Positions 6,202 to 13,958 of a stretch of DNA of 37,922 nucleotides are shown here, piece by piece. The stretch lies in contig JAGNXB010000021.1 in assembly GCA_017985675.1 (NCBI GenBank), positions 1-37,922 on the forward strand. The letters run 5' to 3'. The notes under the pieces were generated by a model. The model saw only the letters and a program-made list of their open reading frames with translations, was not told the DNA's origin and made no database searches. This DNA comes from Saprospiraceae bacterium (lineage in GTDB: Bacteria > Bacteroidota > Bacteroidia > Chitinophagales > Saprospiraceae). The translations under genes and the position numbers were made by a program. Numbering within the stretch: position 1 is the first letter of the stretch; every line of letters begins with the position of its first letter.

Positions 6202-9108
6202 ATGCGGAAGATACTTCTACCTCTGATATTGTGCCCAATCCTTCTTTTTTCCCAAACCCAATACACCGATTATGTCAATCCCTTTATCGGGACGGGAGGC
6301 CATGGACACACTTTTCCGGGTGCTACCCTTCCCTTTGGTATGGTACAACTCAGTCCGGACACCCGGTTAGAAGGATGGGACGGTTGCAGTGGGTACCATT
6401 ATGATGATAATCGTATTTACGGTTTTTCCCATACCCATCTGAGCGGTACAGGTGTCGCAGATTATTGTGATATCCTTGTGAAGCCGATGAGCAGACCGGT
6501 AAGTTTTGACCGGGAAAAATATGCTTCCAGCTTTATTCACGGCAAAGAGTCAGCACGCCCGGGATATTATTCCGTATTTCTAGAAGAGGATAAGCTTTTA
6601 GTGGAACTGTCGGCTACCACCCGGGTAGGATTTCACAGGTATACGTTTACGCCGGGGACACCTCAACATGTCATTCTTGATCTCACCCATAGAGACCAGG
6701 TTTTAGAAGCTTCTCTCGAGATAGTGAACGATAGACGAGTTCGTGGCATGCGCCGATCGAGCTCCTGGGCGAGGGACCAGGTCATCTATTTTGTAATGGA
6801 GTTTGACCGCCCCATTACTTCCTGGACTATCCGAAATGAAGGTAGGGAGGATCTGCGAAAAACCGGAAAAGTCGAGGCAAAAGATTTGGCGGCATCCTTT
6901 ACATTCGAGAGTCGTAACCAGCCCCTGCTGGTAAAAGTGGGACTTTCTTTGGTCAGTATGGAAGGTGCCGGTGATAATTTAGCTGCGGAATGCCCTGGTT
7001 GGGATTTTGATAAAATAAAGGAATCTGCTGATGCCACATGGCAGGAAGAACTTTCCAAAATCAAAGTAAAAGGGAACAATCCGGACAACCTGACCAACTT
7101 TTATACAGCGCTTTACCATTGCATGATCCATCCAAATGTAGTTTCAGATGTCGATGGTAGTTATCGCGGGATGGATAAAAAAGTGCATAAAGCCATTGGT
7201 TACGATCATTATTCTGTGTTTTCCTTGTGGGATACGTATCGGTCATTGCATCCTTTGCTGACCATTATTGACACCCGGAGAACAAATGATTTTATTCGGA
7301 GCATGTTGGCTATGTACGAGCAATCAGGCCGGTTGCCGGTATGGGAGCTTGCAGCTAACGAAACCAATTGTATGATAGGGTATCACGCAGTCAGTGTCAT
7401 TGCCGATGCCTATCTGAAAAAAATCAGAAACTGGGACAGTGACTTTGCGCTGGAGGCGATGGTAGCAACTGCTAACAGCGAAGTTTTTGGTATTCCTAAA
7501 TATATTAAAAAGGGCTATTTGGAAATTGAGGACGAGTCGGAATCTGTCTCAAAGACACTGGAGTACGCCTATAATGATTGGTGCATTGCAGAAATGGCTC
7601 GGCTGATGCGGAAACAATCCATTTATGAAGAATTTCTTCAGCGCTCCATTGGATATCGGCATTTGTTTGATACGGAAACCGGTTTCATTCGACCCCGCTC
7701 GAATGGAGGCTGGTTAAAGCCATTTGATCCCAAGGAAGTTACGAATCATTATACAGAAGCAAATGGCTGGCAGTATACATTTTATGCGCCACATGATCTG
7801 AAACATTTAATTACCGGTATGGGGGGCGAAGCCGCGTTTGAACAAAAGCTCGATCAACTCTTTGAGACCAACGCGGTAACAGGACGAGAACAAGCGGATA
7901 TAACAGGCCTGGTCGGGCAATACGCCCAGGGAAATGAGCCTTCACATCATATGGCGTATCTATATGCCTATAGCGGTAGTGCCTGGAAAAGCCAACTTTA
8001 TATAGACCAGATCATGGATCTGTACAAACCTACACCAGATGGGTTGCCGGGAAATGAAGATTGTGGCCAGATGAGTGCCTGGTATGTGTTTAGTGCTATG
8101 GGCTTTTACCCGGTGACACCCGTTGCCGGTAGTTATATTTTTGGCACGCCCCTCTTCGAACAAGTGCTGATCCCGATGCCAGAAAACCAAGTATTTGAAA
8201 TACGATCAAACCGCCGAACAAAAGAAGACAAGTTCATTCAAAGTATTTATATCAATCGTGAATTGTGGCCGAGTCCCTGGATGCCATTCCACTTTGTAAA
8301 GGGAAATGTGGATATAGATTTTCGAATGGACGATGCTCCGGAAAAGACCTTAGGCCAAATTCCCAATATGCGTCCCAAGTCGGAAGTGAAGTGGCCTGGT
8401 TTTGCCCGTATCCCTGCAATTGAAGGACCCAATGCGCCATTTCGTGATGAAACATTGGTGACATTAAAGGCAGAACCGGGCAAAAAGATCTACTTCAGCC
8501 TTGATGGAGATAAGCCGGACAAACCTTTTATGGACCCTATCCGATTGACCGCATCAACACAAATTGCGGCCATAAGTATAGATGAGGAGGGAAATCGAAG
8601 TCCGGTGGTACTTGGTTCCTTTTACAAAGTGCCGCATGATTGGTTGATCAATGTGCGGAGCAAGGTGCATCCTCAATATACTGCCGGTGGGCCAGATGCC
8701 CTTATTGATGGTTTGGCTGGGGATACAGATTGGCGGAAAGGCCGCTGGCAGGGTTACCAGGGTCAGGATTTAGAAGTGATTATTGATCTGGGCAAAAAAA
8801 GAAAATTAACTAACCTGGGTGCCCGATTTTTACAAGACACCAGGGCCTGGATTGTGCTGCCAAATGAAGTTGTGGTTTCCGTTTCAAATGATGGCACCTC
8901 CTACAAAGAAGCGATCACACTCACACACGATCATCAAGCTCAAACGGAGGAAGCCTTTATGGTGGAGCTCCAGGGAAAAAGTAAAGTCAAAAAAGGGCGA
9001 TACATCAAGTTGAGGGCAAAAAACTACGGCAAGTTGCCAACTTGGCATCCGGGGGCTGGTGGTGAATCGTACATTTTTATTGATGAAGTGCTGATAGGAT
9101 TGAAATAA
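6202..9108 (+). CDS. Secreted GH92 alpha-mannosidase with C-terminal F5/8 domain
   Basis: A 968-residue exported GH92 exo-alpha-mannosidase, a calcium-dependent inverting family that trims alpha-mannose from N-glycans and mannans. A signal peptide (residues 1-18) is followed by the N-terminal beta-sandwich (YVNPFIGTGGHGHTFPGA, GYHYDDNRIYGFSHTHLSGTG) and the (alpha/alpha)6 barrel with ETNC, GNEPSHHMAYLY (about 577) and PGNEDCGQMSAWYVFSAMG (about 615-635), which hold the expected acid/base and calcium residues. After about residue 740 there is a small Ig-like segment (KIYFSLDGDKPD) and then a discoidin/F5/8-type carbohydrate-binding domain (about 817-965: VHPQYTAGGPDALIDG, GYQGQDLEVIIDLG). It is longer than the roughly 750-residue minimal enzymes because of these modules. 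It is divergent from cutC. Confidence 0.93.
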   Translation: MRKILLPLILCPILLFSQTQYTDYVNPFIGTGGHGHTFPGATLPFGMVQLSPDTRLEGWDGCSGYHYDDNRIYGFSHTHLSGTGVADYCDILVKPMSRPVSFDREKYASSFIHGKESARPGYYSVFLEEDKLLVELSATTRVGFHRYTFTPGTPQHVILDLTHRDQVLEASLEIVNDRRVRGMRRSSSWARDQVIYFVMEFDRPITSWTIRNEGREDLRKTGKVEAKDLAASFTFESRNQPLLVKVGLSLVSMEGAGDNLAAECPGWDFDKIKESADATWQEELSKIKVKGNNPDNLTNFYTALYHCMIHPNVVSDVDGSYRGMDKKVHKAIGYDHYSVFSLWDTYRSLHPLLTIIDTRRTNDFIRSMLAMYEQSGRLPVWELAANETNCMIGYHAVSVIADAYLKKIRNWDSDFALEAMVATANSEVFGIPKYIKKGYLEIEDESESVSKTLEYAYNDWCIAEMARLMRKQSIYEEFLQRSIGYRHLFDTETGFIRPRSNGGWLKPFDPKEVTNHYTEANGWQYTFYAPHDLKHLITGMGGEAAFEQKLDQLFETNAVTGREQADITGLVGQYAQGNEPSHHMAYLYAYSGSAWKSQLYIDQIMDLYKPTPDGLPGNEDCGQMSAWYVFSAMGFYPVTPVAGSYIFGTPLFEQVLIPMPENQVFEIRSNRRTKEDKFIQSIYINRELWPSPWMPFHFVKGNVDIDFRMDDAPEKTLGQIPNMRPKSEVKWPGFARIPAIEGPNAPFRDETLVTLKAEPGKKIYFSLDGDKPDKPFMDPIRLTASTQIAAISIDEEGNRSPVVLGSFYKVPHDWLINVRSKVHPQYTAGGPDALIDGLAGDTDWRKGRWQGYQGQDLEVIIDLGKKRKLTNLGARFLQDTRAWIVLPNEVVVSVSNDGTSYKEAITLTHDHQAQTEEAFMVELQGKSKVKKGRYIKLRAKNYGKLPTWHPGAGGESYIFIDEVLIGLK

Positions 9109-9137
9109 TGTTAATGATTTATATTTCAATTAACATT
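9099..9137. repeat. Interleaved inverted repeats after the GH92 gene
   Basis: ATTGAAAT (9099-9106) pairs with ATTTCAAT (9123-9130), and AATGTTAAT (9107-9115) pairs with ATTAACATT (9129-9137). The arms interleave as A-B-A'-B', so only one hairpin, or a pseudoknot, could form. The element spans the GH92 stop codon. It is AT-rich with no T-tract, so it is a poor intrinsic terminator. Up to 9333 nothing else is seen. Confidence 0.35.
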
Positions 9138-9333
9138 GGAAGCTAAGCTATCCTGAGCGCTGACTTTTGCCAATTTATTAAAGCCTGCTATTGACTATTA
9201 GAATCAAAATTGTCTTTTAAAGCCCCCTTATTATCCAGTCCATCTTTTAATGTAAAGACATTTGAAAAATAATGCGTTAGACAAAAATTTATATGCAAAT
9301 AAATATGATAGTCACAACTGCTTTCCCCAAAGA

Positions 9334-9369
9334 AAAAAGGGGTGGACTGCAGTCAGACCACCCCTTTTT
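9334..9369 (-). terminator. Rho-independent terminator of the barrel-protein gene
   Basis: A 12-bp stem, AAAAAGGGGTGG (9334-9345) with CCACCCCTTTTT (9358-9369), around a 12-base loop. Read on the minus strand it follows the stop at 9387 and ends in a T-rich run; the A-rich left arm would also let it work for plus-strand transcripts from the GH92 side. Confidence 0.85.
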
Positions 9370-9386
9370 AAAAATGTATTCAAGTA

Positions 9387-9911
9387 TTAGTTACGACCAA
9401 GGAAACCCTGGACACCAATACGCAAACCAAAAGTATTTACACCATCACCAATGTTGTAATACAAAGCTGGCTCTAAAGCAATTGAATTGTTTAAAAATAG
9501 GCTATAACCAACAGCGATGTCAATATCAGTAGAAGTTGTTGCATCTCCACCGTCTTTGACTTTAACACTATTATAATTAAATCCTACTTGTGGGAACAAA
9601 CCTTGCCAAACATAATAGCGAGCGAATGGACCGACACTAAATATTGTCAATCCATTATCACCCTGAGTTTGGGATTCTACACCCAAGCGCAATCCAACAC
9701 CCAAGTTGTCCATAATAAAATAGCCAATGTTAGGGTTCAGGGAAATGGTTGTTAGCGCATCATCAACTCCATCGTATGAAGCAGAGGAAAAACCGGCGTC
9801 ACCCCCAATCATCCATGCACCGGCATTGACGGTTTGAGCTTGTAGGTTTGATGAACATAAAAAAGCTGCAACCACAAGGGCCAGCGCGGAAAAAGTACGT
9901 GTTGTTTTCAT
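9387..9911 (-). CDS. Small outer-membrane beta-barrel protein
   Basis: A 174-residue protein with a clear signal peptide (TFSALALVVAAFLCSSNLQAQ) and about eight amphipathic strands in the mature part (GAWMIGGDAGFSSAS, ISLNPNIGYFIMDNLGVGLRLG, FSVGPFARYYVW, IDIAVGYSLFLNNSIALEPALYY), ending LRIGVQGFLGRN. This is the pattern of the OmpX/OmpW-like or generic outer-membrane beta-barrel (PF13505-type) families. Specific function cannot be deduced; such proteins are structural or small-molecule porins. It is monocistronic, with a -7 element upstream and a strong terminator downstream. Confidence 0.8.
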   Translation of the reverse strand: MKTTRTFSALALVVAAFLCSSNLQAQTVNAGAWMIGGDAGFSSASYDGVDDALTTISLNPNIGYFIMDNLGVGLRLGVESQTQGDNGLTIFSVGPFARYYVWQGLFPQVGFNYNSVKVKDGGDATTSTDIDIAVGYSLFLNNSIALEPALYYNIGDGVNTFGLRIGVQGFLGRN

Positions 9912-9934
9912 AACGTAAAGTTTTGGTTAAGTTT

Positions 9935-9942
9935 CAAATGTA
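9935..9942 (-). promoter_or_regulatory. -7 element for the outer-membrane barrel gene
   Basis: Minus-strand TACATTTG matches TAnnTTTG, 24 bases before the ATG at 9911. No clear TTG lies at the -33 distance, so the promoter is either weak or activator-assisted. Confidence 0.5.
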
Positions 9943-10158
9943 AAACAAAAGTCACCATTCCTGTATTTATTCTGGTCGAAAAAATTTACTTATCATTGAC
10001 CTCAATGCTAAAATACTGTTAACCAATCTATTTCATCAAATACCAATATTTGCCTTTTCCACCTCTAATAATCAGACAGAATAGCATCAATGGCTCAAAA
10101 GTCTGGGGCTTGAGAATCCCTCTGATTTCCCATATTTGAAAACAAAAATGGGGTTCTG

Positions 10159-10188
10159 TTGCCTTCATGGATCGAAATCTTATCTTTG
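10159..10188 (+). promoter_or_regulatory. Promoter of tRNA-Arg/ung (TTG, 19-nt spacer, TATCTTTG)
   Basis: TTG at 10159-10161 and TATCTTTG at 10181-10188 with a 19-base spacer match the Bacteroidetes consensus fully. Transcription would start near 10194, giving a tRNA leader of roughly 50 bases. No separate promoter fits between the tRNA and ung. Confidence 0.75.
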
Positions 10189-10245
10189 CGGGAATTTTCA
10201 TTCCAACAGGTTTTTATTTTTGATACCTGTACCGGAACAAATTCA

Positions 10246-10321
10246 GGTCCCATAGCTCAATGGATAGAGCAACTGCCTTCTAAGCAGTAGGTTGCAGGTT
10301 CGAGCCCTGCTGGGATCACCA
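10246..10321 (+). tRNA. tRNA-Arg (anticodon TCT)
   Basis: A complete cloverleaf: acceptor arms GGTCCCA and TGGGATC, D-arm AGCTCAATGGATAGAGC, anticodon arm CTGCCTTCTAAGCAG with anticodon TCT, and T-arm GCAGGTTCGAGCCCTGC. The discriminator A is at 10318 and CCA is encoded at 10319-10321. The last A of CCA is also the A of the ung start codon. It decodes AGA and probably AGG. Confidence 0.95.
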
Positions 10322-11016
10322 TGAAAATTTCCGATGTCCAAATGGAGCCGGGTTGGAAGGCGGTATTGGCGGAAGAGTTCGCAAGGCCTTACTTTGGGCA
10401 ACTTAAGCAAGCCTTGTTAGAAGAACGGGCGGCAGGAAAAATTATTTATCCGCCAGGGCCTCTGATTTTCAATGCATTTAATACCACGCCTTTTGACGTT
10501 GTAAAAGTGGTCATACTTGGGCAGGATCCTTATCACCAGCCAGGCCAGGCCATGGGGTTATCCTTTTCCGTACCCAAAGGTGTCCGAATACCAGCCTCGT
10601 TGGTAAATATCTACAAAGAACTTGAATCAGACCTGGGTATTTCGCGTCCTATGCATGGTGACCTAAGTTCGTGGGCCAGGCAGGGTGTCTTTCTCCTGAA
10701 CGCTATCCTCACTGTTCCGCATGGTGAGGCAGGCGCCCATCAGCGTCTTGGCTGGCAGGTGTTTACGGATGCCGTCATACATACGCTTTCAGAAAAAAAG
10801 GACGGACTTGTGTTTATGTTGTGGGGCAACTTTGCAAAATCAAAAAAGGCACTCATCGATGAAAGGCGACATTTAGTATTAGAAGCAGCACACCCTTCTC
10901 CCCTGGCCGGGAACAAATTTGCCGGATGCCGTCATTTTAGCCAAGCTAATGAATATTTAAAAAAACAAGGTCTTGCTCCTATCCATTGGGATATTCTGGC
11001 TATATCCAATGTTTAA
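10321..11016 (+). CDS. ung: Uracil-DNA glycosylase, family 1
   Basis: A 231-residue enzyme that removes uracil from DNA to start base-excision repair. It has the family 1 water-activating motif GQDPYH (residues 67-72, Asp69), LLN (about 125-127) and HPSPL (191-195, His191), and a length close to E. coli Ung. The N-terminus ISDVQMEPGWKAVLAEEFARPYF aligns with the usual start of family members (V-x-I-E-x-SW-K...EF), supporting ATG at 10321. That start shares its A with the 3' CCA of tRNA-Arg, so tRNA 3' processing would leave a leaderless ung message or destroy it. A later ATG at 10342 is the alternative start. Confidence 0.95.
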   Translation: MKISDVQMEPGWKAVLAEEFARPYFGQLKQALLEERAAGKIIYPPGPLIFNAFNTTPFDVVKVVILGQDPYHQPGQAMGLSFSVPKGVRIPASLVNIYKELESDLGISRPMHGDLSSWARQGVFLLNAILTVPHGEAGAHQRLGWQVFTDAVIHTLSEKKDGLVFMLWGNFAKSKKALIDERRHLVLEAAHPSPLAGNKFAGCRHFSQANEYLKKQGLAPIHWDILAISNV

Positions 11017-11048
11017 TTATCGTCAATACCAATCTTAAACTCTTCATC

Positions 11049-11450
11049 GTGCAAACACAAACAACGCTTCGAATTGCAGCAATTTCAGGCGCATTAGCTG
11101 TAATACTAGGCGCCTTTGGTGCGCATGGTTTAAAACCATATCTCGATGAAGAGGCGTTGAAAACCTGGCATACTGCATCCTTTTATCATTTTGTACATAC
11201 ACTGGTTTTGCTGATAGTGGCATTGGTAGGACTGCATCACAAGATTCCGCGGTTTATCCCTATCCTCTTTATAGTTGGTATATGTTTATTTAGTGGCTCT
11301 TTATATTTGTTGAGTACAAAAGAGCTTCATTCTTTTCCACACACGTTCCTTGGACCTTTAACCCCAATCGGGGGTGTTTTTTTTATAGCAGGTTGGCTTT
11401 CCCTTTTTTATATTGCCTTCAAAATTAAATCTGTGTCCTCCTTAAGGTAG
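11049..11450 (+). CDS. DUF423 family membrane protein
   Basis: A 133-residue four-helix membrane protein of the DUF423 (YgdD-like) family. The N-terminal helix contains the family hallmark GALAVILGAFGAHGLKP, followed by LKTWHTASFYHFVHTLVLL, LFSGSLYLL and LGPLTPIGGVFFIAGW. A GTG at 11049 is preferred because family members start just before the first helix; the in-frame ATG at 10986 would add 21 residues and overlap ung by 31 bases. It follows ung closely and is probably cotranscribed with it. Molecular function is unknown for the family. Confidence 0.85.
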   Translation: MQTQTTLRIAAISGALAVILGAFGAHGLKPYLDEEALKTWHTASFYHFVHTLVLLIVALVGLHHKIPRFIPILFIVGICLFSGSLYLLSTKELHSFPHTFLGPLTPIGGVFFIAGWLSLFYIAFKIKSVSSLR

Positions 11451-11526
11451 ATGTGGCTCCTCAAAATACTTCCAACTCAAATTCTAAGCTCTAGCAGCAC
11501 ATTTATTCATTCACTCGTTTAGGGAG

Positions 11527-11556
11527 TTGAACAAACCTTATTAAATCTTAATTTTA
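11527..11556 (+). promoter_or_regulatory. Promoter of the first PorT-like gene
   Basis: TTG (11527-11529), a 19-base spacer and TAATTTTA (11549-11556) match the consensus except for the last base. It lies 13 bases before the ATG at 11570, so the leader would be very short. Confidence 0.5.
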
Positions 11557-11569
11557 AAACAATTACTCT

Positions 11570-12226
11570 ATGAAAAAAGCAAGTTTAATCTTTACGTTAT
11601 TATTGGCCTTCGGCATGACAACTGCTTCCTTTGCCCAATTTTCAATTGGTCCACGTATCGCTGCAAACTTAGCCAACGTTGATGGTGAATCCGATGGCGA
11701 ATCCGTTGATGCGGACAGCCGATTTGGTTTTGCCTTCGGTGCCGCAGTTGAAATTGGCATTTCTGAAATGTTTTCAATACAACCTGAGGTATTGTACAGC
11801 CAGCACGGGTTCAAGTTTTCTGAAACATTGCTTGATGAAACAATTGATTTCAACTTCAATCACAATTACTTGCAAATTCCAATTTTGGCAAAAGTCAAAT
11901 TTGGCGGAGACCCAGTAGGATTTCACGTTGCTGTTGGACCGCATATTGGCTTTGGCATCGGTGATGTAAAAAGTGAAGCAACCTTCATGGGCGAAACTGA
12001 AGAAGATACATCATCCTGGGAGGACGCTGGTTTTAAAACATTAGATTTTGGTATAACAGGTGGCGCAGGTGTATCATTTGCCGCCGGACCTGGTAGCCTT
12101 GGAATTGACGTACGTTACCAATTCGGACTTGCCAATTTTCTGGACGAGCCAGAAGGTGATGATTTCATCAAAAATCGCAACCTCCAGATTGGTTTGAGTT
12201 ACCTCATCCCTATTGGTGGCAATTAA
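11570..12226 (+). CDS. PorT-family outer-membrane beta-barrel protein
   Basis: A 218-residue exported protein. Signal peptide MKKASLIFTLLLAFGMTTASFAQ is followed by a barrel of the PorT/OMP_b-brl_2 type: SIGPRIAANLANV, FGFAFGAAVEIGISEMFSIQPEVLYSQHG, YLQIPILAKVKFG, FHVAVGPHIGFGIG, GITGGAGVSFAAG and LGIDVRYQFGLANF, ending LQIGLSYLIPIGGN. An acidic loop (about 37-48 and 140-153) would face outside. Function within this large Bacteroidota family is not predictable. The next gene encodes a relative, but a terminator separates the two. Confidence 0.82.
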   Translation: MKKASLIFTLLLAFGMTTASFAQFSIGPRIAANLANVDGESDGESVDADSRFGFAFGAAVEIGISEMFSIQPEVLYSQHGFKFSETLLDETIDFNFNHNYLQIPILAKVKFGGDPVGFHVAVGPHIGFGIGDVKSEATFMGETEEDTSSWEDAGFKTLDFGITGGAGVSFAAGPGSLGIDVRYQFGLANFLDEPEGDDFIKNRNLQIGLSYLIPIGGN

Positions 12227-12250
12227 GCCGACAACAATCTAAACTCTTAC

Positions 12251-12282
12251 AAAGCCTGACCAGATAATGGTCAGGCTTTTTT
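12251..12282 (+). terminator. Rho-independent terminator
   Basis: An 11-bp perfect stem, AAAGCCTGACC (12251-12261) with GGTCAGGCTTT (12269-12279), a 7-base loop and a T-run to 12282, placed 24 bases after the PorT-like stop codon. Confidence 0.9.
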
Positions 12283-12434
12283 ATTGAACTTCCAAACTGT
12301 TTCAGGTGAATCATCAGAAAGGAATAGCGTTCATTTAGGATCGTTTTCATTTCATTAATGAACCCTTCACAATTCCTTAAGTATTTTGCTGTCGGTGGAT
12401 TTGTGTTACTGATGAACATTTAAAACTCACCATT

Positions 12435-13118
12435 ATGAAACGCATTGCTTTTTTCACCTTGGCCGCTTTTTGCGCATTTCCTTTTGTCATGCAAGCACAA
12501 ATCAGTATTGGTGCACATGCAGGCATCCACAGCAACAATGTACAGATCAAAGGCATTGCAGATAGCTGGCTGCCTGAAAACCGCTATTGGACCGGTGCAC
12601 AAGCCGGACTATTCGTTGAATTGCCGTTAACTGAAAATCTTAGTTTTCAACCCGGGTTGCAATACATTGAAAAAGGATTCCGAGTTAAGGAAGGTTTTGA
12701 TTTCAATATAGGGGCAATACCAGTACCCATTGGTGCTGAGGCAATTACCCGCCTTCAGTATATCGAAATGCCGTTGCTCATGAAATATACATTCGGCGAA
12801 AGCATAATTAAACCGTATGTATTTGCCGGACCCCATCTGAGTTATGCAATGGATGGTAAAGTTGATCTTCGCGCGAATGTTATCCTTGATATTAATATCG
12901 GCAGCTACCCGATCAACCTGAATGATGACCTCTACAACCGATTTGAAGTAGGGGGCATTGCTGGTGCAGGTGTCTTATTTGAAACGGGTAGGGTAAACAC
13001 ATTCATCCAGGCCAGCTTCCAACATGGCATCACAGATATGCTTGACAGGCCACTGATCGACTTACGCCTACGTAACTATGGCTTCAACCTTGGAGCCGGC
13101 GTTCAAGTACCGTTCTAA
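12435..13118 (+). CDS. PorT-family outer-membrane beta-barrel protein (second copy)
   Basis: A 227-residue exported barrel. Signal MKRIAFFTLAAFCAFPFVMQAQ, then SIGAHAGIHSNNV, AGLFVELPLTENLSFQPGLQYIEKGF, YIEMPLLMKYTFG, IKPYVFAGPHLSYAMDG and GGIAGAGVLFETG, ending YGFNLGAGVQVPF. The order of motifs (SFQPGLQY, YIEMPLLMKY, GPHLSYA) parallels the neighbour at 11570, so the two are probably distant paralogues, although divergent in sequence. No perfect promoter is seen in the 150 bases after the preceding terminator; TGGATTTG near 12398 is one base off the -7 consensus. Function unknown. Confidence 0.82.
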   Translation: MKRIAFFTLAAFCAFPFVMQAQISIGAHAGIHSNNVQIKGIADSWLPENRYWTGAQAGLFVELPLTENLSFQPGLQYIEKGFRVKEGFDFNIGAIPVPIGAEAITRLQYIEMPLLMKYTFGESIIKPYVFAGPHLSYAMDGKVDLRANVILDINIGSYPINLNDDLYNRFEVGGIAGAGVLFETGRVNTFIQASFQHGITDMLDRPLIDLRLRNYGFNLGAGVQVPF

Positions 13119-13134
13119 GTAATAACCTATGAAA

Positions 13135-13166
13135 AAAAGGCCCGTATCGTTTGATACGGGCCTTTT
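13135..13166. terminator. Bidirectional terminator ending the respiratory supra-operon
   Basis: A 14-bp perfect stem, AAAAGGCCCGTATC (13135-13148) with GATACGGGCCTTTT (13153-13166), and a GTTT tetraloop. A-rich and T-rich flanks on either side let it stop both the PorT-like gene (plus) and the 16-kb act-cox transcript (minus). Confidence 0.92.
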
Positions 13167-13180
13167 AAATTTTATCAAGC

Positions 13181-13438
13181 TTATTCCATAGGGCCTTCTT
13201 TTTCAGTACGCTTTTTATTACGCCACCATAAATAAGCCATCGTACCAACTAGAAGATAGGGTGTGATCAACATATAAAGAATGCCGGCATTGAGACCGAC
13301 ACCTGCTGTCCCGCCATTTTTCAAATTGGATTCAGCCGACATTTTACACATTGGACATTGTGCAAACAGATCCCCGGAAACCCCAAAAGTCAAAAGGGCT
13401 ACCAAAACGAAGACTATAAACAACATATTCTTACGCAT
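13181..13438 (-). CDS. Small CPMC-motif membrane protein, last gene of the act-cox operon
   Basis: An 85-residue protein with an N-terminal hydrophobic signal (NMLFIVFVLVALLTFGVSG), a periplasm-facing motif AQCPMCKMS (Cys28, Cys31) and a second membrane helix (ILYMLITPYLLVGTMAYLWW) followed by a basic, probably cytoplasmic tail. The first codons overlap the DUF420 gene by 8 bases, so translation is coupled. I do not recognise a named family. Cys-Pro-Met-Cys plus a nearby Met could bind copper or heme, which would suit an oxidase assembly factor, but this is inferred from motif and position only. Confidence 0.75.
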   Translation of the reverse strand: MRKNMLFIVFVLVALLTFGVSGDLFAQCPMCKMSAESNLKNGGTAGVGLNAGILYMLITPYLLVGTMAYLWWRNKKRTEKEGPME

Positions 13439-13958
13439 AATAAGGCATTAACATGAGGTAACAAATCGGACCAGAAGCAGCCACATAAAGCCAAATAGGA
13501 AAAACCCACCGGGCTAATTTTTTATGGCGCTCAACCAATCCGGTATATCCGCGAATAAATGTAAACAAAATAAAGGGCAGGATAACCGCAGCTAGTATTA
13601 CGTGTGTAATCAAAAGGATGAAATATATCGTCCTTATGATCCCTTCGCCACCAAACCTGGTTTCCGGTGTGGTAATGTGGTAGGTAACATATGACAACAA
13701 GAATAAGACCGATAAACTTAAGGCAATAGTCATCCATTGTTTATGCATCTGGATCCGCCCTGATCGGATAGCCCAATAGGCAATGATCAAACTAATAAAG
13801 GTCAATCCATTTAAAGTCGCATGTAACGGCGGTAAAAAAGAAAAATCGATAGGGGTGGCAATCTTAAACTGGCGCATCAAAACAACAGCTAACAGGACAA
13901 CGCCACTAACGATCCATGCCCACCGATCCAATTTTTGTGCTAAACGAATTTGCTCCAT
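13431..13958 (-). CDS. DUF420 family membrane protein, likely oxidase assembly factor (CtaM-like)
   Basis: A 175-residue integral membrane protein with about five helices. Family-type segments are PPLHATLNGLTFISLIIAYWAIRSGRIQMHKQWM, LLSYVTYHITT, YFILLITHVILAAVILPFI and HKKLARWVFPIWLYVAASG, with several conserved membrane histidines. DUF420 includes CtaM, needed for aa3 oxidase maturation in Firmicutes, so a heme or copper assembly role is plausible. The start codon shares one base with the stop of the Sco-like gene (TAATG arrangement), and the stop overlaps the next small gene. Confidence 0.85.
   Translation of the reverse strand: MEQIRLAQKLDRWAWIVSGVVLLAVVLMRQFKIATPIDFSFLPPLHATLNGLTFISLIIAYWAIRSGRIQMHKQWMTIALSLSVLFLLSYVTYHITTPETRFGGEGIIRTIYFILLITHVILAAVILPFILFTFIRGYTGLVERHKKLARWVFPIWLYVAASGPICYLMLMPYYA

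Larger units (their letters stand above)
9912..10245. other. 334-bp intergenic region between divergent transcripts
   Basis: No ORF of note. It contains the -7 element of the minus-strand barrel gene (9935-9942) and the promoter of the tRNA-Arg/ung unit (10159-10188). A small inverted repeat, CAAATA-CCAA-TATTTG, lies near 10040. Nothing else is recognised. Confidence 0.6.

Noticed and set aside
9293..9532. 79-residue plus-strand ORF over the end of the barrel gene
   Set aside because: It crosses the terminator at 9334-9369 and is antisense to a clear signal-peptide barrel protein.
12210..12419. 69-residue minus-strand ORF between the two PorT-like genes
   Set aside because: It runs through the plus-strand terminator hairpin at 12251-12282 and shows no domain or signal peptide.
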